Positions 37,089 through 46,089 of a DNA stretch of 64,000 bases are shown here, one piece after another. Location: NCBI RefSeq assembly GCF_900205925.1, contig NZ_OAOD01000001.1:124001-188000 (forward strand), in the 5' to 3' direction. This DNA comes from Clostridium peptidivorans (GTDB lineage: Bacteria; Bacillota; Clostridia; Clostridiales; Clostridiaceae). The stretch's first letter is position 1, and every line of letters starts with the position of its first letter. Made by a program: the position numbers and the translations under genes. The notes beneath the pieces were generated by a model that saw nothing but the letters and a program-made list of their open reading frames with translations, had not been told where the DNA came from and ran no database searches.

Positions 37089-38306
37089 ATGAAAATAACA
37101 GGTATAGTTGTTGAATATAATCCCTTGCATAATGGTCATGTAATTCATGTAAAAAAAACCAAGGAAGTTACTAAGTGTGATGGTGTTGTTGCTGTAATGA
37201 GTGGTCATTTTGTTCAAAGGGGTGCACCTGCCATTTTAGACAAATGGACCCGCACAAAAATGGCACTTTTAAATGGAGTAGACTTAGTAATCGAACTTCC
37301 CGTATTATATAGTATTTCTTCAGCTGAATTTTTTGCCTGGGGTAGTATGAGCTTACTTAATAGCTTAGGTATAGTTGATTCTTTATGTTTTGGCAGTGAA
37401 AGCGGTAATATACTAGATATTATGAAGATATCTAATATTCTTGTTAATGAGCCTTTAGAATTTAAAACTAGTTTAAAGAAATATCTAGATGAAGGAAATA
37501 CCTTTCCATTAGCTCGCAACTTAGCATTGTACGAATATTTAGGAAATAACAAAAAAAATTGTTTGTCCTTTAACAATTTTTTTGCCTCATCTAACAATAT
37601 TTTAGGAATAGAATACTGTAAAAATTTATTGAAATTAAATAGCAATATTAAGCCTTTTACCATTTCAAGGCAGGGAAGTTCTTACAATTCACCAAATTTA
37701 GAGTCAGAATTTTCCAGCGCTACTGCTATACGAAATCACTTACATACTAATACGGATATAAATTATATTAAATATTTTACCCCTGATAGTGTATGGAATA
37801 TACTTGAAAGTTTCAAAAAAGATGATTATTCCTTTAAATTTGAAGATAAAGTATTAAATTATATAAAATATAAATATATTTCAGGAATTGGAGATACAGA
37901 AAAAATACCTGAAGCTTCTGAGGGACTTTCTAATAGAATTAATTCCTTTATTCTTAATTCTAATGACATGAATGAACTTATAATGAATATAAAAACTAAA
38001 CGATATACATATTCAAGAATAAGTAGAATCTTATATCAATACTTTTTAAATTTTGACACCTTAAACTATGATATGCTAAGAAGAGAACCATGCCCATATG
38101 CTAGAGTCTTAGGATTTAATAGTATAGGAAGGGAAATGCTTAAGAAAATGAAAAAAAGCTCTTCTATCCCTATATATACTAAACTTCCAAAGCATCTGCC
38201 TCGGGCATTAGAAGTAGATATTAAAGCAACTAAATCCTACAGTTTAATTAATAATTTTTTAGATCCATTTGCAGATTACAAAATTAAACCTATAATTCTA
38301 GAGTAA
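37089..38306 (+). CDS. tmcAL: tRNA(Met) cytidine acetate ligase TmcAL
   Basis: A 405-aa nucleotidyltransferase-fold protein (YlbM). The N-terminus TGIVVEYNPLHNGHVIHVKK carries the HxGH-type site, and SGHFVQRGAPAILDKWTR follows near residue 38. In B. subtilis TmcAL forms N4-acetylcytidine at the wobble position of elongator tRNA-Met using acetate and ATP directly. The gene is divergent from pta-ackA, which sets cellular acetate and acetyl phosphate. It is followed by ylbJ on the same strand. Confidence 0.95.
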   Translation: MKITGIVVEYNPLHNGHVIHVKKTKEVTKCDGVVAVMSGHFVQRGAPAILDKWTRTKMALLNGVDLVIELPVLYSISSAEFFAWGSMSLLNSLGIVDSLCFGSESGNILDIMKISNILVNEPLEFKTSLKKYLDEGNTFPLARNLALYEYLGNNKKNCLSFNNFFASSNNILGIEYCKNLLKLNSNIKPFTISRQGSSYNSPNLESEFSSATAIRNHLHTNTDINYIKYFTPDSVWNILESFKKDDYSFKFEDKVLNYIKYKYISGIGDTEKIPEASEGLSNRINSFILNSNDMNELIMNIKTKRYTYSRISRILYQYFLNFDTLNYDMLRREPCPYARVLGFNSIGREMLKKMKKSSSIPIYTKLPKHLPRALEVDIKATKSYSLINNFLDPFADYKIKPIILE

Positions 38307-38362
38307 TAAAATTTAACCATTACAATATATTTATATTAAAGTATTTTTGTAAGGATAGTTTT

Positions 38363-39535
38363 ATGATAAGAATTGTATTATATTTAATGATTATAATATC
38401 AATAGTATTAATTTCTTGCTTATTAAAAAATAAATCTGTGCTAATAACTTTAATTTGTTCTATATTAATAATAAGTTTTGCTTTAAATCCTAGTATATCT
38501 ATAGCTGGAACTATAGAAGGAGCTAATTTATTTTTTTATAAAGTTTTTCCTTCACTGTTCCCGTTTTTAGCCATATCAAATATAATGTTATATTGTAATG
38601 GCGTATTTATATATTCTAAACTTTTCGGAAAGCTTCTTTGCATTCCACTTAGATTACCAGTACAATGCAGTTTTGTAGTAATAATAAGTACCTTATGTGG
38701 ATATCCACTTGGAGCAAAATATGCTTGTGAACTATATGAAAAAAAAATTATAGACTTTAATACTTGTAAAAGGCTTCTAAATATAGCTTCTAATGCTAGC
38801 CCTTTATTTATTATAGGTTCTGTAGGTGTATCAATGTTTAAGAGTTTAAGGATGGGTTATATATTATTAATTGCTAACTATCTGTCCTGTTTCATTATGA
38901 GTTTACTAATAAAACCTGATGATAATAAGATTTCAACTAAATTTACTTTAAATAACATGTATGATTTAAATTTAGGCTCTGCTCTTAGAGCTTCTATAGA
39001 AGATTCTATAAAAACCACTTCATCTGTAGGTGGATTTATAATATTATTTTCAGTTATAAATAACATAATAAAAAATAGCATCATTTTTGATGCTATTATA
39101 AAAAATATCAGTATACTATTTAATATTCCTCTAAAAGTTATACAAGGATTTTTACTAGGACTTATTGAAATGACAAATGGTTGCAATATACTTTCTACCA
39201 CAAATATTAACCCTGCAATAAAGTTAAGTATTGCAAGCTTTTTAATTGGATTTAGCGGACTATGCATACTTTGGCAATGTAACTCTTTTATGAGTAAATT
39301 TAATTTTTCTCTTATTAGATATAGCAAATATAAATTAATACAGGGGACAATAAGTTCTGTTATATGCTTTTTAACATATAACATCTTTTATACTACTTCC
39401 CCCATATTTAATAATTCATATTATACAATATCAACAATTAATTTATATATGTACATTTTTTTGATTATTATATTACCAGTGGTAATTTATAAAATTATCA
39501 TCAAACTTAAAAAGTTACTTTTTCATACTTCTTAG
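38363..39535 (+). CDS. ylbJ: Sporulation integral membrane protein YlbJ
   Basis: A 390-aa membrane protein with about ten hydrophobic segments and a nucleoside-recognition (Gate) type motif STLCGYPLGAKYACELYE near residues 110-127. In B. subtilis YlbJ is a mother-cell SigE-dependent protein required for heat-resistant spores. It is next to tmcAL (ylbM), matching the ylb block. Its last 21 nt overlap, on the opposite strand, the end of the coiled-coil gene. Confidence 0.9.
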   Translation: MIRIVLYLMIIISIVLISCLLKNKSVLITLICSILIISFALNPSISIAGTIEGANLFFYKVFPSLFPFLAISNIMLYCNGVFIYSKLFGKLLCIPLRLPVQCSFVVIISTLCGYPLGAKYACELYEKKIIDFNTCKRLLNIASNASPLFIIGSVGVSMFKSLRMGYILLIANYLSCFIMSLLIKPDDNKISTKFTLNNMYDLNLGSALRASIEDSIKTTSSVGGFIILFSVINNIIKNSIIFDAIIKNISILFNIPLKVIQGFLLGLIEMTNGCNILSTTNINPAIKLSIASFLIGFSGLCILWQCNSFMSKFNFSLIRYSKYKLIQGTISSVICFLTYNIFYTTSPIFNNSYYTISTINLYMYIFLIIILPVVIYKIIIKLKKLLFHTS

Positions 39536-40042
39536 TTCTTGTATATTTTCTCTTATGGTATCAGATGTGAATTTTACTTCTCCCTCTAAACTACTTATAA
39601 AGCGCTCCATTTCGTCTTTGATACTGCTTAACATTTTATCGCTTTTTTCTGAGATTTCTTTTTCTAGCTCAGTTAAAATTTCATCTGCATATTCTCTCGC
39701 TCCTAGTCTTAAAGCTTTTGCTTCATTTTGGGCTGAAGAAATTATTTCTTCGGCTCTTTCTTTTGCTTCAATGGTAATATCATGGCTTTCTATTTGTCTC
39801 TTTAAAACTTCAATATTTTGTTTTTTTATCTCTTCTGCTTCTTTTTGTGCTTCGCTTATTATTCTATCCTTTTCTTCATAAACCCATTGAGCTTTTTTAA
39901 ATTCTGATGGCATATAATTTATTACTTTATATATCGCTTCAGTAATTTCTTTTTTATCTACCATTATCTTGCCGGTCATAGGTACTTTTGAAGCTGTTTC
40001 TATTATTTCTTGAATATATTCTAGTAATTTAAGTACATCCAT
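39515..40042 (-). CDS. Coiled-coil protein, function unknown
   Basis: A 175-aa hydrophilic protein. After an N-terminal segment (1-60), a long heptad-like stretch rich in Glu, Lys, Ala and Ile runs from about 60 to 160, with no membrane segment. This pattern is shared with DivIVA-type and ATP synthase subunit B/E-like proteins, and such genes are often loosely labelled ATPase. It lies 2 nt after coaD and is part of rsmD-coaD. I do not assign a function. Its 3' end overlaps the ylbJ stop by 21 nt tail to tail. Confidence 0.8.
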   Translation of the reverse strand: MDVLKLLEYIQEIIETASKVPMTGKIMVDKKEITEAIYKVINYMPSEFKKAQWVYEEKDRIISEAQKEAEEIKKQNIEVLKRQIESHDITIEAKERAEEIISSAQNEAKALRLGAREYADEILTELEKEISEKSDKMLSSIKDEMERFISSLEGEVKFTSDTIRENIQELRSMKK

Positions 40043-40044
40043 TA

Positions 40045-40536
40045 TTAAATCCCCCTCTTTTTATCTATCCTTTCTATTACATCTTGTATAATTTCATCAG
40101 GCACTAATCCCTCTATACATCCTCCAAACATAGCTACTTGTTTTACAGAAGATGAACTTAAAAATGAATACTCTGCCGCTGTCATCATAAATATTGTTTC
40201 CATATCAGGATTTAATCTCTTGTTCATTAATGCCATTTTAAACTCATACTCAAAATCCGACACTGCTCGTAGTCCTTTTATAATAACTTTTATATTTCTT
40301 TCCTTCATAAAATTAACTAAAAGTCCACTAAAGCTTTCTACTTTTACATTAGGTATATCTTTAGTAGCTCTCTTTATAAGCTCTACTCTCTCATCTATTT
40401 CAAACAATCCTTTTTTATCGGGATTTACCAGTACTCCTACTATGACTTCATCAAATGTATTAGATGCTCTCTTAATTATGTCTAAATGCCCATTAGTTAT
40501 AGGATCAAAACTTCCTGGGTAAACACCTATATTCAT
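40045..40536 (-). CDS. coaD: Phosphopantetheine adenylyltransferase
   Basis: A 163-aa CoaD, the penultimate enzyme of CoA synthesis. The nucleotidyltransferase motif is [14 protein letters not shown] near residues 8-21, with the C-terminal [13 protein letters not shown] near 120. The start at 40536 is fixed by GGGAGG; it begins 1 nt after the rsmD stop. Confidence 0.97.
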   Translation of the reverse strand: MNIGVYPGSFDPITNGHLDIIKRASNTFDEVIVGVLVNPDKKGLFEIDERVELIKRATKDIPNVKVESFSGLLVNFMKERNIKVIIKGLRAVSDFEYEFKMALMNKRLNPDMETIFMMTAAEYSFLSSSSVKQVAMFGGCIEGLVPDEIIQDVIERIDKKRGI

Positions 40537-40537
40537 T

Positions 40538-41095
40538 TTATTCCTCCCTATACTCGTAAAAGCAAACGGTTGTATTGCCATATTTTCTGTGATCAGTTAA
40601 CTTAATATTATCTGTTCCCTCATATATCTCTTCACTTGAATCAATTTTACTTACTATAAGTCCATCCCTATTAAGCAAATTATTATCATCAATTATTTGC
40701 ATAGCCGGCGGAATCATTTCTTTTGAATACGGTGGATCTATAAAAATTAAATCGAAGACCATTCCTTTACTTGCTAACGCCTTTAAAGCTTCATAAGAAT
40801 CCATATTTAAACACGTACATTTATCTTCAAAACTCAAAGTTTTTACATTTTGTTTAAGAAGACTAAAGCTTTTTTCTCCCTTATCTACTAGATAACACTC
40901 TTTTGCACCTCTACTTACCGCTTCTAACCCTAAACTACCTGTACCTGCAAAAACATCTATTGCTTTTGTTCCATATACACGAAATTGAATCATATTAAAT
41001 ATATTTTCTTTTACTCTATCTAAAGTAGGTCTAGTTCCCATACCTTCAGGAGGTAAAATCTTTTTTCCTTTTGCAATACCTGCAATTATTCTCAT
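40538..41095 (-). CDS. rsmD: 16S rRNA (guanine(966)-N(2))-methyltransferase RsmD
   Basis: A 185-aa SAM-dependent methyltransferase. Motif I is [18 protein letters not shown] near residues 48-65 and the N6/N2-type catalytic motif is IDPPYSKE near 119. It heads the rsmD-coaD-coiled-coil operon, the counterpart of B. subtilis ylbH-ylbI. Confidence 0.96.
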   Translation of the reverse strand: MRIIAGIAKGKKILPPEGMGTRPTLDRVKENIFNMIQFRVYGTKAIDVFAGTGSLGLEAVSRGAKECYLVDKGEKSFSLLKQNVKTLSFEDKCTCLNMDSYEALKALASKGMVFDLIFIDPPYSKEMIPPAMQIIDDNNLLNRDGLIVSKIDSSEEIYEGTDNIKLTDHRKYGNTTVCFYEYREE

Positions 41096-41217
41096 ACAAC
41101 TTCCTCCTATTCCTTTTTTCGTTAATTTCTCTAATATTTTATCACATTTAGTTCTTTATTTCAAAGAATAAGCCACTTTATTTAATAAAATCTTTAATAA
41201 TATTATAAACACATCAT

Positions 41218-43269
41218 CTAATTAAAGCATATATATTTTGAGCTATTTTCTAACTTATTATAAATATAATTTATCAATAGCTTATAATTTTCATCCTCAT
41301 TTTTAATTATATATTTCGCCTCTTTATTAGCTTCTTTTAATAAATTCATATCCTCAGCTAAGTTTGAAAGAATAAATCCTTCATCTCCATGCTGTCTTAA
41401 TCCAAACATTTCTCCAGTTCCCCTTATTTTTAAATCTTGTTCTGCTATATAAAAACCATCATTACTATTTACCATAGTCTCCATTCTCTTTTTAGTAACT
41501 TCATTTTTTATTTCCGATAAGAGTATACAATAAGACTTATATCGCCCTCTTCCAACTCTTCCTCGCAGCTGATGAAGCTGAGCAAGACCAAATCTTTCTG
41601 CATTTTCTACTACCATAAGTGATGCATTTGGAACATTAATTCCAACTTCTATAACTGTTGTGGAAATTAAAACTTTTATTTCATTACTTTTGAACCTTTC
41701 CATGATAGCATCTTTATCTTTAGATGACATTTTACCATGTAAAATAGCAATTTCTATATTTTGAAAATAACTTTCCTTTAATTCATTATAAAGATTTTCT
41801 ACAGAACTTAATTTTAAATCTTCATTTTCTTCTACCAAAGGACAAACTATATATACTTGTCTTCCTTCCTCTATTTCACTTTGTGCAAAATTATACGCCC
41901 TATCTTTTTTCTTAATATCTATGCAGTATGTATGAATTTTTTGTCTTCCAGGCGGAAGCTCATCTATTATTGATATATCTAAATCTCCATACAAATATAG
42001 TGCCATTGTTCTTGGTATTGGTGTTGCTGTCATAACTAGTACATCTATATTTGCTCCCTTATTAAAAAACTTACTTCTTTGCATAACTCCAAATCGATGT
42101 TGTTCATCGGTAATAATGAGCCCTAAGTTAGCAAACTCTACATCATCTTCTATTAATGTGTGAGTACCTACAATTATATCAATATTTCCTACTTTTAAAT
42201 TTTCCTTTATTTTTTCTTTTTGCTTTTTAGGAGTACTTCCTGTCAAAAGCTCTACTCTAACATTAAAGAAAGATAATATTTTTAATACTTCTTTATAATG
42301 CTGTTTTGCTAAAATTTCTGTAGGTACCATAAATGCACCCTGATATCCATTTTTAACTATGTTAAACAATGCCATAATTGCAACTATGGTTTTTCCACTT
42401 CCTACATCACCCTGTACTAGTCTATTCATACATCTATTCCGCTTTTGATCTGATAATATTTCCGTTATAACTCTTTTCTGTGCATTTGTAAGTTCATATG
42501 GTAATGAATACATTAGCTCATTTACTTCATCATAAATTTTAAATGAAGTTCCATTATTATTCTTATTTCTATAATTTCTTAACAATAATGTTTTTAATGA
42601 ATATGTAAATAACTCTTGAAACTTTAACCTTCTTTTTGCTTCTTGAAGTTCATTTATATCATTAGGCTTATGAATTACTGATATGGCTTTATTTAAAGAA
42701 CAAAATTTATATCTGTTAACTATTTCTTCTGGCAAGTTTTCCTTTATAGAAACTTTCTTTAATACTTCATCTATTGAATTAACTAATAGTTTATTTTTTA
42801 CTCCTTCTTTTAACGAGTAAATAGTCATTATACTTTTTTTAAAACTAGTATCTTTACTCAAAATATTTTCTTTTACAACTGAAGGATTTATAAGTGTATT
42901 CTCACCCTTATAAATTTGAATTTTACCCTTTAATAAATATATATTTCCAATAACAAAATGATTTTTCATGTAAGGCTGATTAAACCATTGGCATTTAAAT
43001 ATATTTTCTCCTTCACTAAACAAAAGGGTAGTAAGTACTTTCCCGCCCTTAGTACGTATATCTTTTTTTATTTCCAATAAAGTGGCATTAACTATTATTT
43101 CTTCTTTATTATTTGCATCATTTAAATTTCCATATAGACTTACCTCTTTATAATCCCTAGGAAAATATAATAAAAGGTCTATAACAGTAAATATACCACA
43201 CTTATTTAAATTTTCCCGAGCTTTAGGTCCTACTCCTTTTATGCAGCTTATATCACTGTACACATTCAT
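41218..43269 (-). CDS. recG: ATP-dependent DNA helicase RecG
   Basis: A 683-aa RecG that reverses stalled forks and acts on branched DNA. An N-terminal wedge/OB domain (about 1-230) is followed by the helicase core: Walker A QGDVGSGKTIVA near 283, DEQHRFG (DExH) near 385 and QLRGRVGRG near 580. No terminator is obvious after it, and the next 120 nt to rsmD hold nothing notable. Confidence 0.97.
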   Translation of the reverse strand: MNVYSDISCIKGVGPKARENLNKCGIFTVIDLLLYFPRDYKEVSLYGNLNDANNKEEIIVNATLLEIKKDIRTKGGKVLTTLLFSEGENIFKCQWFNQPYMKNHFVIGNIYLLKGKIQIYKGENTLINPSVVKENILSKDTSFKKSIMTIYSLKEGVKNKLLVNSIDEVLKKVSIKENLPEEIVNRYKFCSLNKAISVIHKPNDINELQEAKRRLKFQELFTYSLKTLLLRNYRNKNNNGTSFKIYDEVNELMYSLPYELTNAQKRVITEILSDQKRNRCMNRLVQGDVGSGKTIVAIMALFNIVKNGYQGAFMVPTEILAKQHYKEVLKILSFFNVRVELLTGSTPKKQKEKIKENLKVGNIDIIVGTHTLIEDDVEFANLGLIITDEQHRFGVMQRSKFFNKGANIDVLVMTATPIPRTMALYLYGDLDISIIDELPPGRQKIHTYCIDIKKKDRAYNFAQSEIEEGRQVYIVCPLVEENEDLKLSSVENLYNELKESYFQNIEIAILHGKMSSKDKDAIMERFKSNEIKVLISTTVIEVGINVPNASLMVVENAERFGLAQLHQLRGRVGRGRYKSYCILLSEIKNEVTKKRMETMVNSNDGFYIAEQDLKIRGTGEMFGLRQHGDEGFILSNLAEDMNLLKEANKEAKYIIKNEDENYKLLINYIYNKLENSSKYICFN

Positions 43270-43317
43270 ATTATCACTCCATATATTAAGTTAAGACAAT
43301 CTATAATTTTCTACAGA

Positions 43318-43342
43318 GTAAAAAAAGCCTTAAGGCTTTTTT
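43318..43342 (-). terminator. Terminator after the fakA-like gene
   Basis: A 9-bp stem AAAAAAGCC / GGCTTTTTT with a TTAA loop and a T tract on the minus strand; it separates the kinase gene from recG. Confidence 0.85.
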
Positions 43343-44982
43343 TATTCAACAGAAAATATAAAATAATATAAAGGCTGGTTTCCTTCATAATATTGTATAT
43401 CTATATCACTATATTTATCTTCTAACTCATTTATAAAAGTTTCTACCTGTGCCTTATCACAATCTTCTCCATAAAAAATTGTTATAAGTTCACTGTCTTC
43501 ATTAACCATTTTTTCTATTAGATTTTTGCAAACCTCAAACTTATCATTACCTATTTCTTCTATTTTTCCTTCTCTTAATCCTATTATGTTACCTTCTTTT
43601 ATAACCTTATCATCAATTTCTGTATCTCTTACTGCATAAGTAATGGAACCTGAAGCCACATTTTCTATAGAAGCATTCATAGCTTCTATATTATTTTCCA
43701 CTGTGGTATCTGCATTAAAGGAAGTAACTGCAGTAATTCCTTGAGGAATTGTCTTTGTAGGAATTACATATACATTCTTTTCTGTAAGTTCTGCTGCCTG
43801 AGTTGCTGCCATAATTATATTTTTGTTATTTGGAAGGATAAATATATTGTCTGCCTTTATTTCATTAATAGCATTTAATATATCTTCAGTACTTGGGTTC
43901 ATTGTTTGGCCACCTTCTATTACCACATCAATACCTAAGTCTTCAAATATGTTTTTTATTCCTTCTCCTAAAGAAACAGATACAAAACCATACTCTTTAT
44001 TTTGTAAATTTTCTTCTACTTCTATTTCTTTATTTTCTTCTTTATAATCATCTTCTAAAATATGTCTGTGTTGTTCTCTCATATTATCTATTTTTATTTT
44101 AGAAAGTTCTCCGAGGCTTATAGCTTTAGATAATACAACTCCTGGATCATTTGTGTGTATATGAACCTTAACTAATCCTTCTCCACCTACTACTATCATG
44201 GAATCTCCCAGTGGTTCTAACTCTCCTTTGAATTTGTCTATATTTACTTTTTCAGAAAGAATAAAGAACTCAGTACAATATCCATACTTTATGTCTTCAG
44301 TAGATAAGGATTTTGGAGCTGAAGCATTATTTTCTTTTGCTGTTTCATTTATTATTTCCACAGACTTTATGTCATTTTTAAGAACTTCAAGCATTCCTTT
44401 AAATATTACTAAAAGTCCTGCTCCACCGGCATCTACTACCTTAGCTTGTTTTAAAACTGGAAGCATTTCAGGAGTTTTTGCCAAAGTAGCTTCACTATGA
44501 GAACAAACTTCTTCCATAAGTTTTGTAATATCTGTTTCAGTGCTCTTTACAGCAGCTTCTCCTGCCGCACGTATAACTGTAAGGATTGTTCCCTCCGTTG
44601 GCCTCATTACAGCCTTATATGCAGATTTGGAACCTTCCATTATACTTTCAGCAAATTCCTTTGCTGTTACCTCTGTTTTACCTTCCAGGCCTTTTGATAT
44701 TCCTCTGAGTATTTGAGAAAATATAACTCCAGAGTTTCCTCTAGCCCCCATTAACGCTCCCTTAGCAAGTACCTTAGCAATTTTACCTATCGCTTCTCCA
44801 TTTAGGCTTTGTATTTCGTTAACTGCTGACTTAAACGTCATTGACATATTTGTTCCAGTATCTCCATCTGGTACTGGAAAAACGTTTAATGAATTAACAT
44901 ATTCCTTTTTTTCCTCTAGTTTATTGCTAGCATTTACTACCATATTATAAAAATGCTGTCCATCTATACTTAAGTGCTGCAT
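43342..44982 (-). CDS. DAK2-domain fatty acid kinase-like protein (YloV)
   Basis: A 546-aa protein with an N-terminal DhaL-type ATP-binding domain (about 8-200; FPVPDGDTGTNMSMT near residue 36 and ARGNSGVIFSQILRG near 97) and a C-terminal FakA-like domain. In Staphylococcus FakA phosphorylates exogenous fatty acids held by FakB/DegV proteins. It is paired with yloU, the constant Firmicute arrangement; the FakB partner is not in this window. Confidence 0.92.
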   Translation of the reverse strand: MQHLSIDGQHFYNMVVNASNKLEEKKEYVNSLNVFPVPDGDTGTNMSMTFKSAVNEIQSLNGEAIGKIAKVLAKGALMGARGNSGVIFSQILRGISKGLEGKTEVTAKEFAESIMEGSKSAYKAVMRPTEGTILTVIRAAGEAAVKSTETDITKLMEEVCSHSEATLAKTPEMLPVLKQAKVVDAGGAGLLVIFKGMLEVLKNDIKSVEIINETAKENNASAPKSLSTEDIKYGYCTEFFILSEKVNIDKFKGELEPLGDSMIVVGGEGLVKVHIHTNDPGVVLSKAISLGELSKIKIDNMREQHRHILEDDYKEENKEIEVEENLQNKEYGFVSVSLGEGIKNIFEDLGIDVVIEGGQTMNPSTEDILNAINEIKADNIFILPNNKNIIMAATQAAELTEKNVYVIPTKTIPQGITAVTSFNADTTVENNIEAMNASIENVASGSITYAVRDTEIDDKVIKEGNIIGLREGKIEEIGNDKFEVCKNLIEKMVNEDSELITIFYGEDCDKAQVETFINELEDKYSDIDIQYYEGNQPLYYFIFSVE

Positions 44983-44996
44983 ATTATGTTACCTCC

Positions 44997-45350
44997 TTAA
45001 ACTCTGACACCCTGCACATTCACTGTTATACTAGATACTTTAAGACCTGTATAATTTTCTACATTATATTTTATCTTTTGAATTATATTATTTGCAATTA
45101 CAGAAATTTTAGTTCCATATCCCACTATTATATATAATTCCACAATCAGTTTATTTTCTTTCATACTAATTTTTACGCCTTTACTAAGATTTTCTCCCTT
45201 TTTTAAAAGCTCCCATAATCCGTCCTTAGCATTTTTAGAAGCCATTCCAACTACTCCATAACATTCCATTGTGGAAACTCCCACAATGTTCCCCAAAATT
45301 TCTTCAGAGTAATTAATATATCCATATTCATTAGAAATATTTCCAATCAT
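44997..45350 (-). CDS. yloU: Asp23/Gls24 family protein YloU
   Basis: A 117-aa Asp23-family (DUF322) protein with the YGVVGMASKNAKDG motif near residue 32 and VIVGYGTKI near 78. Asp23 of Staphylococcus is a membrane-associated envelope stress protein. It precedes the DAK2 kinase by 14 nt, suggesting a linked role in membrane homeostasis. Confidence 0.92.
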   Translation of the reverse strand: MIGNISNEYGYINYSEEILGNIVGVSTMECYGVVGMASKNAKDGLWELLKKGENLSKGVKISMKENKLIVELYIIVGYGTKISVIANNIIQKIKYNVENYTGLKVSSITVNVQGVRV

Positions 45351-45385
45351 AATAATCCTCCTTATAAATAACTGCTTTATAAAAT

Positions 45386-45414
45386 ATTTTATATTATATA
45401 GTGGATTTATTCAA
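45386..45414 (-). promoter_or_regulatory. Promoter of yloU-kinase operon
   Basis: On the minus strand: -35 TTGAAT, 17-nt spacer, -10 TAAAAT, about 36 nt before the yloU start. It diverges from the rpmB promoter. Confidence 0.65.
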
Positions 45415-45463
45415 GGAAATATAATATATTGTAATAATTTTAGTATTATAATTTATATTATAC

Positions 45464-45493
45464 TTGCAAAAATTACATTACTTATGATAAAAT
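45464..45493 (+). promoter_or_regulatory. Promoter of rpmB
   Basis: On the plus strand: -35 TTGCAA, 18-nt spacer, -10 TAAAAT. The transcript would start near 45500, immediately before the hairpin at 45505-45534. Confidence 0.65.
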
Positions 45494-45504
45494 GATATAG
45501 GCTT

Positions 45505-45534
45505 AAATTGAGAAGATTTTACTTTTCTCAATTT
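45505..45534 (+). promoter_or_regulatory. rpmB leader hairpin
   Basis: A perfect 10-bp stem AAATTGAGAA / TTCTCAATTT with a 10-nt loop, at the very 5' end of the rpmB mRNA and ending 3 nt before AAAGGAGG. It may stabilise the message or serve as an L28 binding site. Confidence 0.55.
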
Positions 45535-45552
45535 ATAAAGGAGGTGTTTTTA

Positions 45553-45744
45553 ATGTCAAGAAAATGTGAAGTATGCGGAAAAGGAGTTGTAGCTGGAGTT
45601 CAGTACAGCCACTCTCATCGTCAATCCAAAAGAACTTGGGCTCCAAACATAAAAAAAGTTAAAGCTATAGTTAAAGGAACACCTAAGACTATACATGTTT
45701 GTACAAGATGCCTACGTTCTGGTAAAGTGCAGCGTGCTATATAA
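45553..45744 (+). CDS. rpmB: 50S ribosomal protein L28
   Basis: A 63-aa L28 starting MSRKCEVCGKGVVAG, with CxxC near residue 5 and a second CTRC near 53, the zinc-binding form. The start at 45553 is set by AAAGGAGGTG; the upstream in-frame start at 45508 lies in the leader hairpin. It is alone on the plus strand, convergent with spoVM. Confidence 0.97.
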   Translation: MSRKCEVCGKGVVAGVQYSHSHRQSKRTWAPNIKKVKAIVKGTPKTIHVCTRCLRSGKVQRAI

Positions 45745-45747
45745 TAT

Positions 45748-45780
45748 AAAAAATGCAATTGTTCACCAATTGCATTTTTT
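45748..45780. terminator. Bidirectional terminator between rpmB and spoVM
   Basis: A perfect 14-bp stem AAAAAATGCAATTG / CAATTGCATTTTTT with a 5-nt loop and T runs on both strands. It ends rpmB and spoVM, and its right arm includes part of the spoVM stop codon. Confidence 0.9.
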
Positions 45781-45850
45781 ATTTTTTTCTAAGTATCCAT
45801 TTAATTATATTAGATATAATCTTTGGGAGTTTGATTGTAACTATCCTCAT
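45779..45850 (-). CDS. spoVM: Stage V sporulation protein M (23 aa)
   Basis: ATG at 45850, AAGGGGGA 5 nt upstream, stop TAA at 45779. The peptide begins MRIVTIKLPKIISNIIKW. It keeps the SpoVM pattern of an N-terminal TIKLPK followed by an amphipathic helix ending in basic residues; B. subtilis SpoVM begins MKFYTIKLPKFLGG. SpoVM senses convex membrane curvature and anchors the spore coat through SpoIVA. The location between rpmB and thiN is exactly that of B. subtilis spoVM. Confidence 0.88.
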   Translation of the reverse strand: MRIVTIKLPKIISNIIKWILRKK

Positions 45851-45860
45851 ATAATCCCCC

Positions 45861-46028
45861 TTAGTCATCATGATTTTCAATTAGATACCAACCTACATAT
45901 ATAAATCCCGCCCCTGCTATAAGTATCCATGCCCATATAGGTACTAAAAAGGTAAGTACTATACCAATTCCTACAGATCCTATTATGAGTCCAGCTTTCT
46001 TTTTTACTTTATGCCAGCCTTTAGACAT
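45861..46028 (-). CDS. 55-aa membrane protein upstream of spoVM
   Basis: A small protein starting MSKGWHKVKKKAG, with a basic head, two short hydrophobic stretches (about 13-28 and 30-48) and an acidic tail ENHDD. The start at 46028 has AAGGA 6 nt upstream; the longer in-frame reading would cross the thiN terminator. It lies 10 nt before spoVM and the two are flanked by terminators, so they form one unit, probably expressed in sporulation. I do not recognise a family. Confidence 0.7.
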   Translation of the reverse strand: MSKGWHKVKKKAGLIIGSVGIGIVLTFLVPIWAWILIAGAGFIYVGWYLIENHDD

Positions 46029-46059
46029 AGTATTTCCTTTATCATAATTGCTTATAATA

Positions 46060-46088
46060 TAGTATATGAATAAAGTATCATTAATGGT
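46060..46088 (-). promoter_or_regulatory. Mother-cell sigma (SigK/SigE-like) promoter of the spoVM unit
   Basis: On the minus strand ACC, 17 nt, CATATACTA. The -10 matches the SigK consensus CATANNNTA and is close to that of SigE. No vegetative -35/-10 pair with good spacing is present between the thiN terminator and the 55-aa gene. Confidence 0.45.
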
Positions 46089-46089
46089 A

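Noticed and set aside
37214-37663. A 149-codon open frame on the minus strand
   Set aside because: It is antisense to tmcAL, which has intact family motifs and a good SD.
38878-39384. A 168-codon open frame on the minus strand
   Set aside because: It is antisense to ylbJ, whose membrane-protein reading and family motif are clear; no ribosome binding site is present.
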